Origin: Bradyrhizobium sediminis | GTDB taxonomy: Bacteria > Pseudomonadota > Alphaproteobacteria > Rhizobiales > Xanthobacteraceae | Assembly (NCBI RefSeq): GCF_018736085.1 | Contig: NZ_CP076134.1 | Coordinates: forward strand, 5,156,501-5,220,500 | Reading direction: 5' to 3' | Length of the DNA: 64,000 bases | Part shown: one piece after another, positions 62,287-64,000 of the stretch | Layout of the letters: every line of letters begins with the position of its first letter | Position numbering within the stretch: position 1 is the stretch's first letter | The notes under the pieces: model-generated | Databases searched by the model: none | Told to the model about the DNA's origin: nothing | Seen by the model: the letters and a program-made list of their open reading frames with translations, nothing else | Translations under genes and position numbers: made by a program

Positions 62287-62805
62287 CTATTGCTCAAGCA
62301 CCAGCCTGCCGTTCGCGTACTCAAACCGCTTCAGCTTCGACAGGAACGACAGGCCGAGCAGGTTCTCCGACAGCGCCTCATCGGGCAGCACCATGGCGTC
62401 GACGTCGCGCACCACGAGGCCGCCGAGTTCGACCATGGCCAGCCGCGTGCGCGCCGCCTTGATGGTGCCGTTGGCGGTGGAGACGGTGGCGTTGTAGTCG
62501 CTGCGCTGCGGGCGGAAACCGAACCGCGCCGCGGACTTCTCGTTCAGCGCCACGACAGACGCGCCGGTGTCGACCATGAAGCCGATGCGCTGGCCGTCGA
62601 TCCGGCCCTCGGTCTGGAAATGGCCGCGGGCGTCGCGCGGAATGCTGAGGCTGCGGCCACCCGTCTGCGCCGGCATTTCGACCGCGGCGGCTTTCCGGGA
62701 TGCATTGCTGGCGAGCGCGGGAGAGGCCGTCATCTTGTCGGCCATCTGCGCCATGATGGTGCCGAGGCCGACCATGAACGCGGCAATAATCATAATGTTA
62801 CGCAT
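62287..62805 (-). CDS. Retropepsin-like aspartic protease (TIGR02281 type)
   Basis: 172 residues. Catalytic motif DTGAS at 79-83 in GFMVDTGASVVALNE, and LLGLSFLSKLKRFEYANGRL near the C-terminus, the pattern of clan AA single-domain proteases. A membrane anchor or signal at 1-22 (IMIIAAFMVGLGTIMAQ) places it in the periplasm. Acts as homodimer in related proteins. Start at 62805 fits the signal; the frame from 62856 is longer. Confidence 0.85.
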   Translation of the reverse strand: MRNIMIIAAFMVGLGTIMAQMADKMTASPALASNASRKAAAVEMPAQTGGRSLSIPRDARGHFQTEGRIDGQRIGFMVDTGASVVALNEKSAARFGFRPQRSDYNATVSTANGTIKAARTRLAMVELGGLVVRDVDAMVLPDEALSENLLGLSFLSKLKRFEYANGRLVLEQ

Positions 62806-62931
62806 CACGCCACACTCGCTGAGAAGACCCGTGATTTCACCACATCCGCCGCACACCTGCGACCGAAGGCGGCGGCGGAGGCTGCCATTTTGGCGAAAAG
62901 GATGAGCGAAGTGTTAACGGGGGGCAAAGCG

Positions 62932-63020
62932 GTCATGCCTGGACTTGATCCGGCATCCATCTCCTTCGCAAAAAGCGCTTCATGAGATGAAGGATTGCCG
63001 GGTCAAGCCCGGCAATGACA
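62932..63020. repeat. Intergenic repeat (GTCATGCCTGGACTTGATCCGGCATCCAT type)
   Basis: Begins GTCATGCCTGGACTTGATCC and ends CAAGCCCGGCAATGAC, member of the same broad GTCATG family, with the inner AAGCGCTTCATGAGATGAAGG region. Between the protease and hrpB genes. Confidence 0.75.
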
Positions 63021-63027
63021 ACCTGAG

Positions 63028-64000
63028 TCAAGTCCCCCGCGGCTTGACCCGCCGCGTCGGTACAGCGCTGGCGGGATCTTCGGGCCAGGGATGCCGCGGA
63101 TAGCGCCCGCGCAGGTCGGAACGCACCGCGGCATAGCTGCCGCGCCAGAAACCCGGTAGGTCGCGCGTCACCTGCACCGGCCGGTGCGCCGGCGACAGCA
63201 ATTCAAGCACCAGCGGCACCGCGCCCTTCGCAATCGACGGATGGGTGTTGAGCCCGAACAATTCCTGCAAGCGGACCGCAATCGTCGGCCCCTGCTCGGC
63301 CTCGTAGTCGATCGCAAGCTGGGTGCCGGTCGGCGCTTCGAAATGCGTCGGCGCTTCCCTCTCCAGTCGCGCGCGCAATTCCCAGGGCAACAGGCTCATC
63401 AGCGCATCGGACAGCTCGCCGGCCGAAAGATCCTTCAGCGCCGCCTTGTCGTAGAGAACAGGCGCCAGCCATGTTTCGCGCTGCGCGGCCAGCGCATCGT
63501 CGGACAAATCGGGCCAGGAATGCTGTGACGTGTCGCCTTCGGCCTTGCGCAGGAACATCACGCGGTCGCGCCATTGTTTCAGTGCTTTCGACCATGGCAG
63601 TTTGTCGATACCGGCGGCGATCAGCCCGTCGGCCAGCACAGGCGCGGTATCGGCCGACGGCTGCAGCGCCAATGGGGCCTCCGACAGCGTGATCGCATGC
63701 AGCGTCTTCTTGCGCCGCGCCCGCAACGCCATCGCGCCGCGATCGAAGGAAACCTCGTCCGCGGTCTCGATCTGGTCGGCAAAGCGCAGCTCGATCTCGG
63801 CCTGCGCGATCGGCGCGGCCAAGAGGATGCGGCCCTGCGCCGCGGTGCCGGTCAATTCCGCGACCGCGATATAGGGTGCACGCGCCAGCGCGGAGGTCTG
63901 GTCCACGGCGGCGCCGCGGCCATTGGCCAGCACAAAACTGCCATTGCCGCGGTTCTTCGCGACCCGGTCGGGAAAGGCAAAGGCGAGCATCACGCCGGTT
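63028..64000 (-). CDS. hrpB: ATP-dependent helicase HrpB, C-terminal part
   Basis: About 324 codons of the 3' part of the gene; the 5' part is outside the right edge. The conserved HrpB C-terminal domain is seen: LLPWELRARLEREAPTHFEA, GPTIAVRLQELFGLNTHPSI and the ending QVTRDLPGFWRGSYAAVRSD then LRGRYPRHPWPEDP. The helicase motor motifs lie beyond the window. HrpB is a DEAH-type helicase common in proteobacteria, role not well known. Confidence 0.93.
   Translation of the reverse strand, partial: TGVMLAFAFPDRVAKNRGNGSFVLANGRGAAVDQTSALARAPYIAVAELTGTAAQGRILLAAPIAQAEIELRFADQIETADEVSFDRGAMALRARRKKTLHAITLSEAPLALQPSADTAPVLADGLIAAGIDKLPWSKALKQWRDRVMFLRKAEGDTSQHSWPDLSDDALAAQRETWLAPVLYDKAALKDLSAGELSDALMSLLPWELRARLEREAPTHFEAPTGTQLAIDYEAEQGPTIAVRLQELFGLNTHPSIAKGAVPLVLELLSPAHRPVQVTRDLPGFWRGSYAAVRSDLRGRYPRHPWPEDPASAVPTRRVKPRGT

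Overview
The window reads as chromosomal DNA of a high-GC alphaproteobacterium of the Bradyrhizobium / Rhodopseudomonas group (Bradyrhizobiaceae). This is inferred from protein style (dapD, engB, recR-ybaB-dnaX-ffs, rpmH-rnpA-yidC), from a large ABC uptake operon with an embedded acyl-CoA ligase, and from the many short inverted-repeat cassettes between genes. No transposase, integrase, CRISPR array, phage gene or rRNA was seen. One tRNA (Arg-ACG) and one SRP RNA are present.

Layout. 0-6.7 kb, minus strand: livH-livM-livG-livF, a long-chain/aromatic type acyl-CoA ligase and a substrate-binding protein cut by the left edge; the order suggests uptake of a carboxylic acid followed by CoA activation. 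6.8-9.1 kb: a two-gene ABC exporter. 9.3-16 kb: single-gene metabolic enzymes (epoxide hydrolase-like, MBL-fold, amidohydrolase), a DbpA-type RNA helicase and an M29 aminopeptidase. 16.3-17.1 kb: three very small genes. 17.3-23.1 kb: a fumarase/aspartase superfamily lyase with a PLP enzyme, a HEAT-repeat protein whose 5' leader is a diverged copy of the lyase leader, and tex. 23.4-28.6 kb: an Hsp70-like protein, a Lys/Ala-tailed basic protein, a LysR regulator, and an operon-like row of a triple-rhodanese protein with a split TPP-dependent decarboxylase.

28.9-35 kb is the accessory-looking part: an RTX calcium-binding exoprotein, queD, a LuxR-type regulator, a decayed signal-peptide gene, two small exported proteins, gene-poor stretches and tRNA-Arg. 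From 35 kb on the content is core: an orphan sensor kinase, rpmH-rnpA-yidC-engB, argB, a double-DUF1036 protein, a HAD nucleotidase, dapD-dapE (lysine), truA-fmt-def (translation initiation and tRNA modification), rmuC, an AmpG-like permease, recR-ybaB-dnaX with ffs just upstream (replication/repair), a HIT protein and nudC, a PfkB kinase next to an Lrp-type regulator with a likely operator, a small membrane protein with a chemoreceptor, phosphomannomutase, an aspartic protease and the C-terminal part of HrpB running off the right edge.

No clearly new multi-gene system (defence, secretion, biosynthetic) was found. The observations most worth following are the duplicated lyase leader before the HEAT gene, the rhodanese/TPP-decarboxylase row, the repeat cassette that now forms the 5' end of the DUF1036 gene, the palindromic operator before the Lrp gene, the small membrane protein coupled to the chemoreceptor, and the small-gene pair at 16.3 kb. 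Protein starts given here were often moved inward from the longest open frame on the basis of ribosome binding sites, signal peptides or repeat boundaries.
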